DNA of 37,827 nucleotides from Pseudoalteromonas arctica (lineage in GTDB: Bacteria; Pseudomonadota; Gammaproteobacteria; Enterobacterales; Alteromonadaceae). The number at the start of each line of letters is the position of its first letter. Position 1 is the stretch's first letter. The stretch spans positions 1 through 37,827 of the forward strand of contig NZ_JABBMT010000033.1 of NCBI RefSeq assembly GCF_012927645.1, in the 5' to 3' direction. The notes under the pieces were generated by a model. It was not told the DNA's origin. It did no database searches and saw nothing but the letters and a program-made list of their open reading frames with translations. Below are positions 11,461 to 19,900 of this stretch, piece by piece. The position numbers were made by a program, and so were the translations under genes.

Positions 11461-11736
11461 ATGAGGTTACTTAAACCACTTGTTGCTTTTCCTAAGCGCT
11501 GTTTAGTGTTATTAATTCGTGGTTATCAAAAGTGGATTAGTCCGCTGTTAGGTCCGCATTGTCGATTTAATCCAACCTGCTCTAGTTATGCTATTCAAGC
11601 AATTAATTTGCATGGATCTGTAAAAGGGAGTTGGTTAGCGGTAAAACGCATATTAAAATGTCATCCTTTACATTCAGGTGGGGATGATCCCGTACCTGAA
11701 AAATTAACCCATATTAACCACCAACACGAGAAATAA
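11461..11736 (+). CDS. yidD: Membrane protein insertion efficiency factor YidD
   Basis: This small protein of 91 residues from the ATG at 11461 is associated with membrane-protein insertion alongside YidC. The diagnostic block [20 protein letters not shown] is present, with an amphipathic N-terminal segment before it and [18 protein letters not shown] after it. A TTG at 11452 would add three residues, but the ribosome binding site AGAGG at 11446-11450 is spaced correctly for the ATG. It sits in the conserved rpmH-rnpA-yidD-yidC order, 8 bases before yidC. The 126-base gap after rnpA is longer than in species where the two genes overlap. Confidence 0.94.
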   Translation: MRLLKPLVAFPKRCLVLLIRGYQKWISPLLGPHCRFNPTCSSYAIQAINLHGSVKGSWLAVKRILKCHPLHSGGDDPVPEKLTHINHQHEK

Positions 11737-11744
11737 GAGCTGTT

Positions 11745-13376
11745 ATGGAATCGCAACGCACGTTTTTATTCATCGGCCTGATGCTTGTATCGTTTTTATT
11801 ATTCCAAGAGTGGAATAATGACTACAATGCACCAAAAGTCGATCCTAGTGCCAACACACAAACACTACAAACTAATTCCCCTGACTCTGATGATTATGTT
11901 CCATCATCAACAGATGGTGAATTACCAACTGCAGCAACAACCGCGAAACGTTCAGTTATTGAAATTACGACTGACGTATTCAAAGTTAAAATTGACACCC
12001 GTGGTGGTGATATTGTTGAAACTGACTTACTGCAATACGAAGAAACAAAAGGTAGCACAACGCCTTATATGTTACTTGGAGAGTTTGATGGTAAACAATA
12101 CTTCTCTCAGAGTGGTTTAATAGGCTTAAATGGCCCAGATAAGCCTGGTGCACGCCCTATTTATCACACTAAGCAAAAAACATTTGCTTTAACAGGTGAC
12201 GAACTTCGCGTACCACTTACATTTACTGATAGCAAAGGTGTTAGTTTTACTAAAACGTATGTATTCAAAAAAGGTCAATACGATGTTGGCTTAGAATACA
12301 CAGTAAATAACACCACCGCAGAGCCAATTCAAGTACAGCTATATACGCAAGTAAAACGCACAGTACAAGATAAAGGCAGCTTAGTTGACCAAAACTACTT
12401 AGGTGCTGCCTATGGTTCTGCTGAGGAAAAGTACGAAAAATACAGCTTTTCTGACATGGCAGACAAAAACCTAAGCATTAATACCCAAGGTGGTTATGTT
12501 GCTTTTATTCAGCACTACTTTGTAAGTGCGTGGGTTCCTTCGCAAGAACAGCAAAATACCCTTTACAGCTTAATTGCTAAAGGCAACGCAGCAATTATTG
12601 GTGCTAAAGGTGAGCCGATAAATGTACAAGCGAACCAACAAGCAACACTTGGTGCAACTTACTATATGGGCCCTAAAGAGTCGGATATACTTGAAGCTAT
12701 TCATCCGAACTTAGATTTAACTGTCGATTACGGTTGGTTATGGTTTATCTCACAGCCGTTATTTATACTATTAAAATGGCTACATAGCATACTAGGTAAC
12801 TGGGGTGTGGCAATCATCGCCATTACTGTGATTGTTAAATCAGCAATGTACCCACTCACCAAAGCACAATATACGTCAATGGCGAAGATGCGTGCCCTAC
12901 AGCCTAAAATGGCTGCATTAAAAGAAAAGTTTGGTGATGACCGTCAAAAATTCGGCCAAGCAACCATGGAAATGTACCGCAAAGAGAAAGTAAACCCTAT
13001 GGGTGGTTGTTTCCCTATTTTGCTGCAAATGCCAATTTTCTTAGCGCTATTTTATGTATTCTTAGAATCAACAGAACTGCGTCATGCTGAATTTATTTTT
13101 TGGTTAACTGACCTATCTGCGAAAGACCCATACTACGTACTACCAATCTTATTTGGTGCCAGTATGTTTATTACGCAAAAGCTACAACCAATGACGGTAA
13201 CTGATCCAATGCAACAAAAGATGATGACCTTTATGCCGGTTATCTTCTCAGTGTTCTTCCTTTGGTTCCCATCTGGTCTAGTACTTTACTGGCTAGTATC
13301 AAACCTTATCTCTATCGCACAGATGCTGATCATCTATCGCGGTATGGAAAAGAAAGGAATAAAAGTCAGGGGCTAA
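11745..13376 (+). CDS. yidC: Membrane protein insertase YidC
   Basis: This 543-residue inner-membrane insertase helps fold and insert membrane proteins, alone or with SecYEG. The N-terminal transmembrane helix (TFLFIGLMLVSFLLFQEW) is followed by an acidic, Ser/Thr-rich linker and a large periplasmic domain. The conserved core with five helices begins around WGVAIIAITVIVKSAMYPL and includes the cytosolic hairpin (KMRALQPKMAALKEKFGDD) and NPMGGCFPILLQMPIFLAL. The length and layout match the gram-negative family. It is followed by a terminator, which closes the rpmH-rnpA-yidD-yidC unit before mnmE. Confidence 0.97.
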   Translation: MESQRTFLFIGLMLVSFLLFQEWNNDYNAPKVDPSANTQTLQTNSPDSDDYVPSSTDGELPTAATTAKRSVIEITTDVFKVKIDTRGGDIVETDLLQYEETKGSTTPYMLLGEFDGKQYFSQSGLIGLNGPDKPGARPIYHTKQKTFALTGDELRVPLTFTDSKGVSFTKTYVFKKGQYDVGLEYTVNNTTAEPIQVQLYTQVKRTVQDKGSLVDQNYLGAAYGSAEEKYEKYSFSDMADKNLSINTQGGYVAFIQHYFVSAWVPSQEQQNTLYSLIAKGNAAIIGAKGEPINVQANQQATLGATYYMGPKESDILEAIHPNLDLTVDYGWLWFISQPLFILLKWLHSILGNWGVAIIAITVIVKSAMYPLTKAQYTSMAKMRALQPKMAALKEKFGDDRQKFGQATMEMYRKEKVNPMGGCFPILLQMPIFLALFYVFLESTELRHAEFIFWLTDLSAKDPYYVLPILFGASMFITQKLQPMTVTDPMQQKMMTFMPVIFSVFFLWFPSGLVLYWLVSNLISIAQMLIIYRGMEKKGIKVRG

Positions 13377-13396
13377 TTTGCTCAGTTACTTAAATT

Positions 13397-13421
13397 AAGG
13401 CGACCATTGGTCGCCTTTTTA
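13397..13421 (+). terminator. Rho-independent terminator after yidC
   Basis: AAGGCGACC-ATT-GGTCGCCTT forms a 9-bp stem followed by further T residues, 20 bases past the yidC stop. Confidence 0.88.
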
Positions 13422-13501
13422 TTGCCCGCTATTCGCCAGCCATAACAGCATAGGTTACAATACGCCCATACCATTACAATTTAAGTTGGCAAACTACTAG
13501 C

Positions 13502-14866
13502 ATGATCAATCAAGACACAATTGCAGCACAAGCAACCGCCCCTGGTCGTGGTGGCGTTGGTATTATTCGCGTTTCTGGCAGTTTAGTAAAAACCGTTGCC
13601 GAACAGATTATTGGTCGTTGCCCCAAGGTGCGTTACGCCGATTACGTGCCATTTAACAGTCTTGCTGGCGAGCAACTTGATCAAGGTATTGCTATTTATT
13701 TTGCCGGACCAAACTCCTTCACTGGCGAAGATGTACTTGAACTACAAGGCCACGGCGGTCCTGTAGTACTGGATATGCTACTTAAAGAAATTAGCCAAAT
13801 TAACGGTGTGCGATTAGCAAAGCCAGGCGAGTTTTCTGAGCGTGCCTTTATGAACGACAAAATGGATTTAACCCAAGCAGAAGCAATTGCTGACTTAATT
13901 AATGCCACTTCAGAACAAGCAGCCAAAAGCGCCTTACAATCACTGCAAGGCGAGTTCTCTAAGCATATTGATACCTTAGTTGAAAAAGTCATTCACTTAC
14001 GTATGTACGTTGAAGCGGCCATTGATTTTCCCGATGAGGAAATTGACTTTTTATCTGACGGTAAAGTCTCTGGTGATCTAAATGCCATTATCACCCAGCT
14101 AAGCAATGTGACCAATCAAGCAAAACAAGGCAGCATTATGCGCGAAGGTATGCGTGTGGTGATTGCTGGGCGTCCTAACGCAGGAAAATCTAGCTTACTC
14201 AATGCACTTGCAGGACGTGAAGCCGCTATTGTTACTGAAATTGCCGGCACCACCCGTGACGTACTACGAGAACACATTCACATTGATGGCATGCCGCTAC
14301 ATATTATAGATACTGCAGGCCTGCGCGAAAGCCCAGACCGCGTTGAGCAAATAGGCATTGAACGCGCATGGGATGAAATAAAGCAAGCCGATCGCGTGTT
14401 GTTTATGCTTGATGGCACTGATACCAAAGACACTGATCCACATGCTATTTGGCCAGAGTTTATGGCCAAACTACCTGCCGGTATGGGCGTGACCGTGATC
14501 CGAAATAAAGCCGATTTATCCGGCGATGCGGTTGGTATGGCAGAAGAACAACAATATCCAGTGATCAGATTAAGTGCTAAAAATGCTGATGGTATAGAGT
14601 TAGTTCGTACTCACTTAAAGGCATGTATAGGTTTCCAGGGAGCTACCGAAGGCGGCTTTATGGCCCGTCGTCGTCACTTAGATGCACTCGATAGCGCAGC
14701 TCATCATTTACAAACAGGTAAAGATCAATTAGAGATGCATATTGCCGGTGAGATCCTAGCTGAAGAACTGCGTTTAACACAAAACTACTTAAACGAGATC
14801 ACCGGTGAATTTACCTCAGACGATCTATTAGGCAAAATATTCAGCTCATTCTGTATCGGGAAATAA
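13502..14866 (+). CDS. mnmE: tRNA uridine-5-carboxymethylaminomethyl(34) synthesis GTPase MnmE
   Basis: This 454-residue GTPase works with MnmG to install the cmnm5 group at the tRNA wobble uridine. The N-terminal formyl-THF-binding domain starts [20 protein letters not shown]. The inserted G domain has the P-loop GRPNAGKSS at residues 223-231, [13 protein letters not shown] and NKAD. The C-terminus ends with the catalytic CIGK (Cys451). The gene is full length and undamaged, which matters because its 3' end is a known integration site and accessory DNA begins directly after it. Its partner mnmG lies across the origin at 22181. Confidence 0.97.
   Translation: MINQDTIAAQATAPGRGGVGIIRVSGSLVKTVAEQIIGRCPKVRYADYVPFNSLAGEQLDQGIAIYFAGPNSFTGEDVLELQGHGGPVVLDMLLKEISQINGVRLAKPGEFSERAFMNDKMDLTQAEAIADLINATSEQAAKSALQSLQGEFSKHIDTLVEKVIHLRMYVEAAIDFPDEEIDFLSDGKVSGDLNAIITQLSNVTNQAKQGSIMREGMRVVIAGRPNAGKSSLLNALAGREAAIVTEIAGTTRDVLREHIHIDGMPLHIIDTAGLRESPDRVEQIGIERAWDEIKQADRVLFMLDGTDTKDTDPHAIWPEFMAKLPAGMGVTVIRNKADLSGDAVGMAEEQQYPVIRLSAKNADGIELVRTHLKACIGFQGATEGGFMARRRHLDALDSAAHHLQTGKDQLEMHIAGEILAEELRLTQNYLNEITGEFTSDDLLGKIFSSFCIGK
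14849..14866 (+). other. Candidate chromosomal attachment site at the mnmE 3' end
   Basis: TTCTGTATCGGGAAATAA encodes the FCIGK end of MnmE. The same position is used by SGI1-type integrative elements in Enterobacteriaceae and marine relatives, whose attachment core is this segment of mnmE. I found no second copy further right, so this is a site match, not proof of an element boundary. Confidence 0.45.
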
Positions 14867-15324
14867 CAAGGGAAACCAAAGGAAATAAACATCCAAATAA
14901 AGTTAAAATAACTAATTTATTCATTAACTTAATAACAACTCAATCTTACAATAGTTTCCTTTAGTTACATAATATGGGTCTTGAACGGCCCACCTACTTC
15001 TTTGATGTGGGCCACTATTGGTCCACCAAAGAGGAAGTTATTATAGATCGCAAACGAAAAGAGGCGATAATCCCCTACCAAATCCATTTCAATAAAGAAT
15101 ATTCGATTAGGTAAACTGAAAAAGTATAATAAAAACAAATAAATATAATTTTATTAACCTTCCCTCTATCCCACTTTATTTGAAAAGCCAGTCAAGCTAG
15201 AAATCGCCAAGAGGGTTACGAAATAAGGGATCTCGGCTTGAAAGATTCCGATTTATGGCTTTACAGGGCTTGAAAGGAGTGGTTTAGGGCTTAATGTCTA
15301 ATTTTGTTATTTCAACTTAAAAAA
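14867..15324. other. Non-coding spacer between mnmE and the accessory operon
   Basis: There is no credible gene in these 458 bases. The sequence is AT-rich apart from the hairpin cluster at 14987-15038 and a less AT-rich stretch around 15190-15300, which contains an in-frame run without a start codon and may be decayed coding DNA. No transposase, integrase or direct repeat is recognisable. It is probably the left edge of the acquired segment. Confidence 0.5.
14987..15038 (+). promoter_or_regulatory. Pair of mutually exclusive hairpins downstream of mnmE
   Basis: GGCCCAC (14987-14993) can pair perfectly with GTGGGCC (15007-15013). The same GTGGGCC can instead pair with GGTCCAC (15020-15026), and that second stem extends outward with TTTG/CAAA and ACTTC/GAAGT, interrupted by bulges. 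One middle arm shared by two partners is the layout of an attenuator or switch, although no T-run follows immediately. It could also be a decayed element end. Confidence 0.4.
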
Positions 15325-15352
15325 TTGCTTCTTAAGTGTTGAGTGTTATTCT
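15325..15352 (+). promoter_or_regulatory. Possible promoter of the HTH regulator gene
   Basis: TTGCTT, a 16-base spacer, then TATTCT, about 33 bases ahead of the preferred GTG start. The short inverted halves GTGTT and AACAC around it could be an operator. This is consensus matching only. Confidence 0.4.
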
Positions 15353-15385
15353 AGTGACAGTAAACACATTTGTTTGGAGCAAACA

Positions 15386-15601
15386 GTGATCAAGTGTCAC
15401 CTCGCAAGACTAATGGGCGAACACAAAATGCGAATTGCAGACGTTGCCAGAGAAACAGGGTTGAGTAGAAATACTATTACTCTACTTTACCGTGAAACAG
15501 CTCAGAAGGTAGATCTAGTGGCTATAGATAAGCTTTGCCTTTTATTTGACTGCGAACTTCAGGAGCTTTTAGAGCAAGTAAAAACTCATAATTTAGCATA
15601 G
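15386..15601 (+). CDS. XRE/Cro-type helix-turn-helix regulator
   Basis: This small DNA-binding protein is essentially one Cro/C1-type HTH domain. The segment RIADVARETGLSRNTITLLY is the helix-turn-helix, followed by the typical family end DKLCLLFDCELQELLE. I choose the GTG at 15386 (71 residues) because GGAG lies 6 bases before it. A TTG at 15374 would add four residues but would start upstream of that ribosome binding site. It has no sensor domain, so it is probably a simple repressor. It stands 125 bases ahead of the TrlF-like gene in the same direction, a position that suggests control of the operon. The direction of that control is inference. Confidence 0.8.
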   Translation: MIKCHLARLMGEHKMRIADVARETGLSRNTITLLYRETAQKVDLVAIDKLCLLFDCELQELLEQVKTHNLA

Positions 15602-15726
15602 ACCTTTGAGTTGAATCTTTCTAGATACAATACACTGTGTCTAATATTATATAAGCAATAAACGATGCAGGCATAAAGAAACATTCTGGTAAAAATAAAT
15701 ACACCTTTAAATGAGGTAGGTTATAC

Positions 15727-18354
15727 ATGAGTAACTCTATTTTTTCGTATGGCAGCCACTGGTTAAAAGCAGACTTCCACCTCCATACTCGCGCCGATAA
15801 AGAGTTTACCTATAATGGTGAAGAGAACAACTATGCAAACCAGTATGTCGCGGCGCTAGCTAATGCTGGTATTGGCCTTGGTGTGATCACCAACCACAAC
15901 AAGTTTGATTTGAATGAATTTAAGGCGCTGCGCAAAAAAGCCAACAGGGCAGGCATTGGTTTGTTGCCGGGCATTGAGCTATCCATTAAAGATGGCCAGG
16001 CAGGTGTGCATACTTTGGTGGTATTTACCGATGAGTGGATAAATAACAAAGAAACTGAGAATTACGTCCAGAGTTTTCTTAGCGTCACATTCGCAGGCCA
16101 AGCAAACTTTGAACAAGAAAATGCTCGTTCGAATCACGACATTTTGGAAACGGTCAAGGTATTGGATGGGTACAATAAGGATTATTTCTTGGTATTCGCT
16201 CATGTTGAAGCACCCAATGGCTTATGGGGCAGCCTTGCTCCAGGCCGAATAAAAGAGCTATTTGAGAACGCGACAGTACGACGCAGAGCCTTGGCCTTTC
16301 AAAAAGTAGATACGCATGATAAACGGATAAAAATACAGCAAGAGTTAGGTAACCTCTATCCGGCTGAAGTGCAAGGGTGTGATGCCAAACAACTAAATCA
16401 AATGGCAGAGCGTAAAAAAGCCAGTTACCTGAAGCTAGGTTCATTCAGCTTTGAGGCTGTTAAGTTTGCGCTGCGCGATAAAGCCTCCAGAGTTCGCGCA
16501 GAGTTGCCCAGCTATAAGCATTCCTATATTCAAAAAATTCGCTTTGAAGGGGCTGGTACTTTAGGTGGTACAGAAATTTGCCTTTCGCCTGAGCTCAATA
16601 CCCTAATTGGTATCCGTGGTAGTGGCAAATCCTCCGTGCTGGAAGGGGTACGCTACGCGCTGAATATTTCTTTTGGCGATAAGTCGTCGGATGTGGAATA
16701 CAAAGAAGGACTTGTAAAGCACTTACTGCGTAGTGGCGGCAAAATTACCATCGATGCCATTGACCGCCGCGGCCAGCCTTATCAGATCCGCCGTATATTG
16801 GGTGAGCGCCCCGATGTGTATGTGAACGGTCAGTTGCAACCGGGCGTGTCTGTTCGTGAAACGGTGTTGTATCAGCCTATCTACTTTGGTCAGAAAGACC
16901 TTTCCAGCACGGGCGCTGGCTTTGAAAAAGATTTAATTGAAAAGTTACTTGGCGAAGCGCTAGTGCCAGTTCGGCAAAAAATTGAGCAAGGCCGACAGCG
17001 AGTGGTGGACGCTATTAATCAGATTAAACGCCTCACCCGAGCGGCAACGCAAAAGCAAGAGTGGTCGCAGAAAAAGCTAGATGCTCAACATCGACTAGAT
17101 TTTTATCAACGATACGGTGTCGAGACCAAGCTTCAAAAACAGGTGGATTTTGATAGAGATGAACGAAAAGCAGAGCAAATTATCCACGGTACCAAGCATT
17201 ATCTTTCTGAGCTCAATAGTTTTGTGGCAAGCTTTGAGGATGAGCTAAAGAATCAGGCGTTGTATAAATCTGCCCAAAATCAGACATTTTTTGATGACTT
17301 TTTTGCTACCTATCAGCAGTTGATTACCGGTTTTGATGACATCAAGCAAACGGTACTAAATGGTCACGATACGGTTGCTCTATTACAGCAGAAGCTGTCT
17401 GGCTTTGTACAACAAAAGCAGGCGCTGAAGGAAGAGTTTGCCGAGATTGAACGCAAACTGGCCACAGAGCTCAAGCAAGCTGGTGCACAGGCGATTAGCC
17501 CGCAAGAATTTAAACAGCTTAAAAGCTTGTTAGACCAAGCCGAGCAAATGTTAGCCGTGCTAGCCAAGAGCGAGCAACAATATGCGGATTTGAATCAATC
17601 CCTAGAACGTGAATTAGCACAGCTTAATGATTTATGGCTGGAGGAGTACCGCACAATTGAGCAGGTGCTGAGCAAGATAAATCGGGTCGATTCGCCACTT
17701 AAAATTGTGCCGCAATTTAAGGAGAACAAAGCTGCCATGCTTAAGTACATCCAAAATTTGTATCGAGGGAGCCGTATTCGTGAAGCAACTTTGCAAAGTG
17801 TGGTGGATGAATACAGTGACTTTGCATCAGTCTATCGCGATGTTGAAAAACTGAAAAACACATTAGGCGGGTCTTTTGATACCTTCTGGCAGTATTTTGA
17901 AGATAACCTAGAAGCCTTATTAACCTGGCAAGTACCGAATGTGTTTACCATCGAGTATCACGGCAAGGCGCTAGCGCAGCATTCTCTGGGGCAGCGGGCA
18001 TCGGCGTTGATGCTGTTTGTGTTGAGTCAACAAGAAAACGACGTGGTGATTATTGACCAACCAGAAGATGATTTGGACAACCAAACCATCTATGACGATG
18101 TCATCAAACTGATCCGAGAGCTTAAGCCTTCTACTCAGTTTATCTTCGCAACACACAACGCCAATATTCCGGTGCTGGGAGATGCCGAACAGGTGATTGC
18201 TTGTGAGTATCAAGATGGCCACATCGCGTTAGTTAACGGTAGCATTGACTGTGCTGAAGTTCAGCAACGCATTGTTAGTATTATGGAAGGTGGTGCTGAA
18301 GCCTTCGAGAAACGTAAGCAGGTATATGAAGCATGGAAACCGAAGAACTCTTAG
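15727..18354 (+). CDS. TrlF/Ppl-family PHP-domain and SMC-type ATPase (candidate phage-defence protein)
   Basis: This 875-residue protein has two parts. The N-terminal PHP phosphoesterase domain (about residues 10-230) has metal-ligand candidates His18 and His20 in DFHLHT, His57 in TNHN (Asn56 where many PHP proteins have Asp), Glu84 in GIELS, His95, His159 and Asp219. The second part is an SMC/ABC-type ATPase: Walker A GIRGSGKS at 295-302, a long Gln/Glu/Lys-rich coiled-coil middle (about 400-690), signature SLGQRAS at 753-759, Walker B VVIIDQPED around Asp777 and an H-loop FATHN at His810. This architecture matches proteins called TrlF, and the single-gene Ppl anti-phage system. GAGG precedes the ATG. 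Its 3' end overlaps the AlbA_2 gene by 22 bases. Its substrate is unknown; a nucleic acid cut or sensed during infection is the inference. Confidence 0.85.
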   Translation: MSNSIFSYGSHWLKADFHLHTRADKEFTYNGEENNYANQYVAALANAGIGLGVITNHNKFDLNEFKALRKKANRAGIGLLPGIELSIKDGQAGVHTLVVFTDEWINNKETENYVQSFLSVTFAGQANFEQENARSNHDILETVKVLDGYNKDYFLVFAHVEAPNGLWGSLAPGRIKELFENATVRRRALAFQKVDTHDKRIKIQQELGNLYPAEVQGCDAKQLNQMAERKKASYLKLGSFSFEAVKFALRDKASRVRAELPSYKHSYIQKIRFEGAGTLGGTEICLSPELNTLIGIRGSGKSSVLEGVRYALNISFGDKSSDVEYKEGLVKHLLRSGGKITIDAIDRRGQPYQIRRILGERPDVYVNGQLQPGVSVRETVLYQPIYFGQKDLSSTGAGFEKDLIEKLLGEALVPVRQKIEQGRQRVVDAINQIKRLTRAATQKQEWSQKKLDAQHRLDFYQRYGVETKLQKQVDFDRDERKAEQIIHGTKHYLSELNSFVASFEDELKNQALYKSAQNQTFFDDFFATYQQLITGFDDIKQTVLNGHDTVALLQQKLSGFVQQKQALKEEFAEIERKLATELKQAGAQAISPQEFKQLKSLLDQAEQMLAVLAKSEQQYADLNQSLERELAQLNDLWLEEYRTIEQVLSKINRVDSPLKIVPQFKENKAAMLKYIQNLYRGSRIREATLQSVVDEYSDFASVYRDVEKLKNTLGGSFDTFWQYFEDNLEALLTWQVPNVFTIEYHGKALAQHSLGQRASALMLFVLSQQENDVVIIDQPEDDLDNQTIYDDVIKLIRELKPSTQFIFATHNANIPVLGDAEQVIACEYQDGHIALVNGSIDCAEVQQRIVSIMEGGAEAFEKRKQVYEAWKPKNS

Positions 18355-19484
18355 CCATTATTGCCAACGGTGAAGACTCAAGGCATCAGTTTAAACAAAA
18401 TATTACGCGAGCCGAAAGTTTAGTGCCCGAGTTAGCTGCATTCAGTAATTCTAAAGGCGGTTTATTGTTCATTGGAGTAACTGATGAGGGCGGCATTCAA
18501 GGGTTAACCATTGATGATATGGGCCGAATCAATCAACTCGTTTCTAACGCTGCAAAGGATGTAAAACCACCACTTTCCGTAACCACGGAAAACATTGCTT
18601 TACCCAGTGGTATGGTGATGGTTGTTGATGTTCCTGAAGGTATTAGCAAGCCTTATATGGATGGCAACCTCCATGTCTGGGTAAAAAATAGCGCAAACAA
18701 ATCAAAAGTCAGCGTACGAGAAGAGCTGTTGAGAATGTTTCAATCATCAGCGTTAATCCATGCTGATGAGCTACCAGTGAACAGTAGTTCAGCGGCTGAT
18801 GTTGATCAGGAGTTCTTCGACGCATTTTTCGAGAAAGAATACAGCGAGCGAGTTGAAGACCAAGATGTATCGCGCGTTCAACTGCTTGAAAATATGAATT
18901 TAGCAAAAAATAGGCAGCTCAATATCTGCGGCACTTTGTTGTTTGCGTCACGACCACAAATACGCTTACCTGTTTTTATTGTAAAAGCGGTGGCTTTTCC
19001 TGGTGTTGATATCGAAGACGAGCATTATATTGACAGCCAGGATATTAACGGCAAACTGTCGGATGTGTTCCAAAAGGTTCTAGGTTTTGTCTTGGCTAAC
19101 ATTCGCCATGTGCAGAATAAACAAGGCATCAACTCTATAGGTGAACCAGAAATTCCGCGAATAGTGCTTGAAGAGCTTATTGCCAATGCGCTTATTCATC
19201 GCGATTACTTTGTATCGGCACCAGTTAAAGTTTTAATATTTGCAGATAGAATTGAAATAGTTAGTCCTGGTCACTTGCCCAATAATTTAACTATAGAAAA
19301 TATTAAGATGGGAAACTCAAATGTTAGAAATCCAATTTTAGCGTCTTTCGCCCCTAAAGTTTTACCTTATCGAGGACTAGGCAGTGGCATAAAGCGCGCA
19401 ATTAAAGCCTATCCTGATATTGAATTAATTGATGACCGAAATGGCAATAATTTTAAAGTAATCATTAAAAGGTTTGGGGATTAA
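18333..19484 (+). CDS. AlbA_2 (Schlafen-type) and GHKL-fold protein, partner of the TrlF-like ATPase
   Basis: This 383-residue protein opens with an AlbA_2/Schlafen-like domain (about residues 8-125): GEDSRHQFK at 13-21, then AAFSNSKGGLLFIGVTD at 35-51. Gln19 stands where many relatives have Glu. The C-terminal half has a GHKL ATPase-like fold: EELIANALIHRDY at 280-292 (Asn285, and the HRD triad) and the glycine motif RGLGSG at 347-352. Related proteins are often annotated as ATP-dependent helicase RecG-like or transcriptional regulators and frequently end in a winged helix; this one stops soon after the GHKL part. The ATG overlaps the previous gene by 22 bases, so translation is probably coupled. 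It may be a nucleic-acid-binding effector or a regulator of the module. Confidence 0.82.
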   Translation: METEELLAIIANGEDSRHQFKQNITRAESLVPELAAFSNSKGGLLFIGVTDEGGIQGLTIDDMGRINQLVSNAAKDVKPPLSVTTENIALPSGMVMVVDVPEGISKPYMDGNLHVWVKNSANKSKVSVREELLRMFQSSALIHADELPVNSSSAADVDQEFFDAFFEKEYSERVEDQDVSRVQLLENMNLAKNRQLNICGTLLFASRPQIRLPVFIVKAVAFPGVDIEDEHYIDSQDINGKLSDVFQKVLGFVLANIRHVQNKQGINSIGEPEIPRIVLEELIANALIHRDYFVSAPVKVLIFADRIEIVSPGHLPNNLTIENIKMGNSNVRNPILASFAPKVLPYRGLGSGIKRAIKAYPDIELIDDRNGNNFKVIIKRFGD

Positions 19485-19900
19485 AAATAAGTCGTCCCTA
19501 CTCGAAAGAGGTAGGGACGACTCGCAGAGTCGCCCGTCGAGGCTACTGCTCACCCAATCCGCCCTGAAAAATTGCAGGGCCAGAAGAGGGATGGAGATTT
19601 GAGCGCATCAAAAAGGTGTTGTAATCTCTGATCACTGTGATAATTTTAAATATGAACTAGCTTGAAATGAGCATCAAAAAAGGGCGAATTCACTGCCCGT
19701 AACACGTTCCTGAAAAACTGTACTCGCAGCATTATGGGTCACACGACCACCCCACAATAAACAACACAAATATAAACCAAAGTAGTTCGCGCTGTATTTC
19801 AACAGAAATCATACTAAAATTTACGTTCAGTGCCGAATGCGGCCAGCATCATTTAGGTAATTTTTTTATAGTCATAATGAAATTCACTTTAGAGATCATT
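19485..19900. other. Hairpin-rich non-coding segment at the right edge of the accessory operon
   Basis: No gene is seen. Successive inverted repeats are: a long stem AGTCGTCCCTACTC (from 19490) with GAGGTAGGGACGACT (ending 19522) around GAAA; CGACT-CGCAG-AGTCG (about 19518-19532), which reuses the end of the first stem; GCCCTG...CAGGGC (19561-19580); GAGATT...AATCTC (about 19593-19627); and GGGC...GCCC near 19683-19700. The first stem lacks a T-run, so it is not a standard terminator, but it lies only a few bases after the AlbA_2 stop. A near-repeat of GCATCAAAAAGG occurs twice, about 67 bases apart. Confidence 0.5.

Noticed and set aside
13502..14866. mnmE disrupted by the neighbouring insertion
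   Set aside because: The reading frame is full length and keeps the C-terminal CIGK motif.
15190..15280. Protein-like run in the spacer (for example GYEIRDLGLKDSDLWLY)
   Set aside because: It has no start codon, stops quickly and matches no family that I can name; at most decayed coding DNA.
19490..19522. Retron or CRISPR element
   Set aside because: There is no reverse transcriptase, no Cas gene and no regularly spaced repeats; only isolated hairpins.
14867..19900. Intact integrative element or insertion sequence
   Set aside because: No integrase, transposase, flanking direct repeat or second mnmE end could be found by eye.
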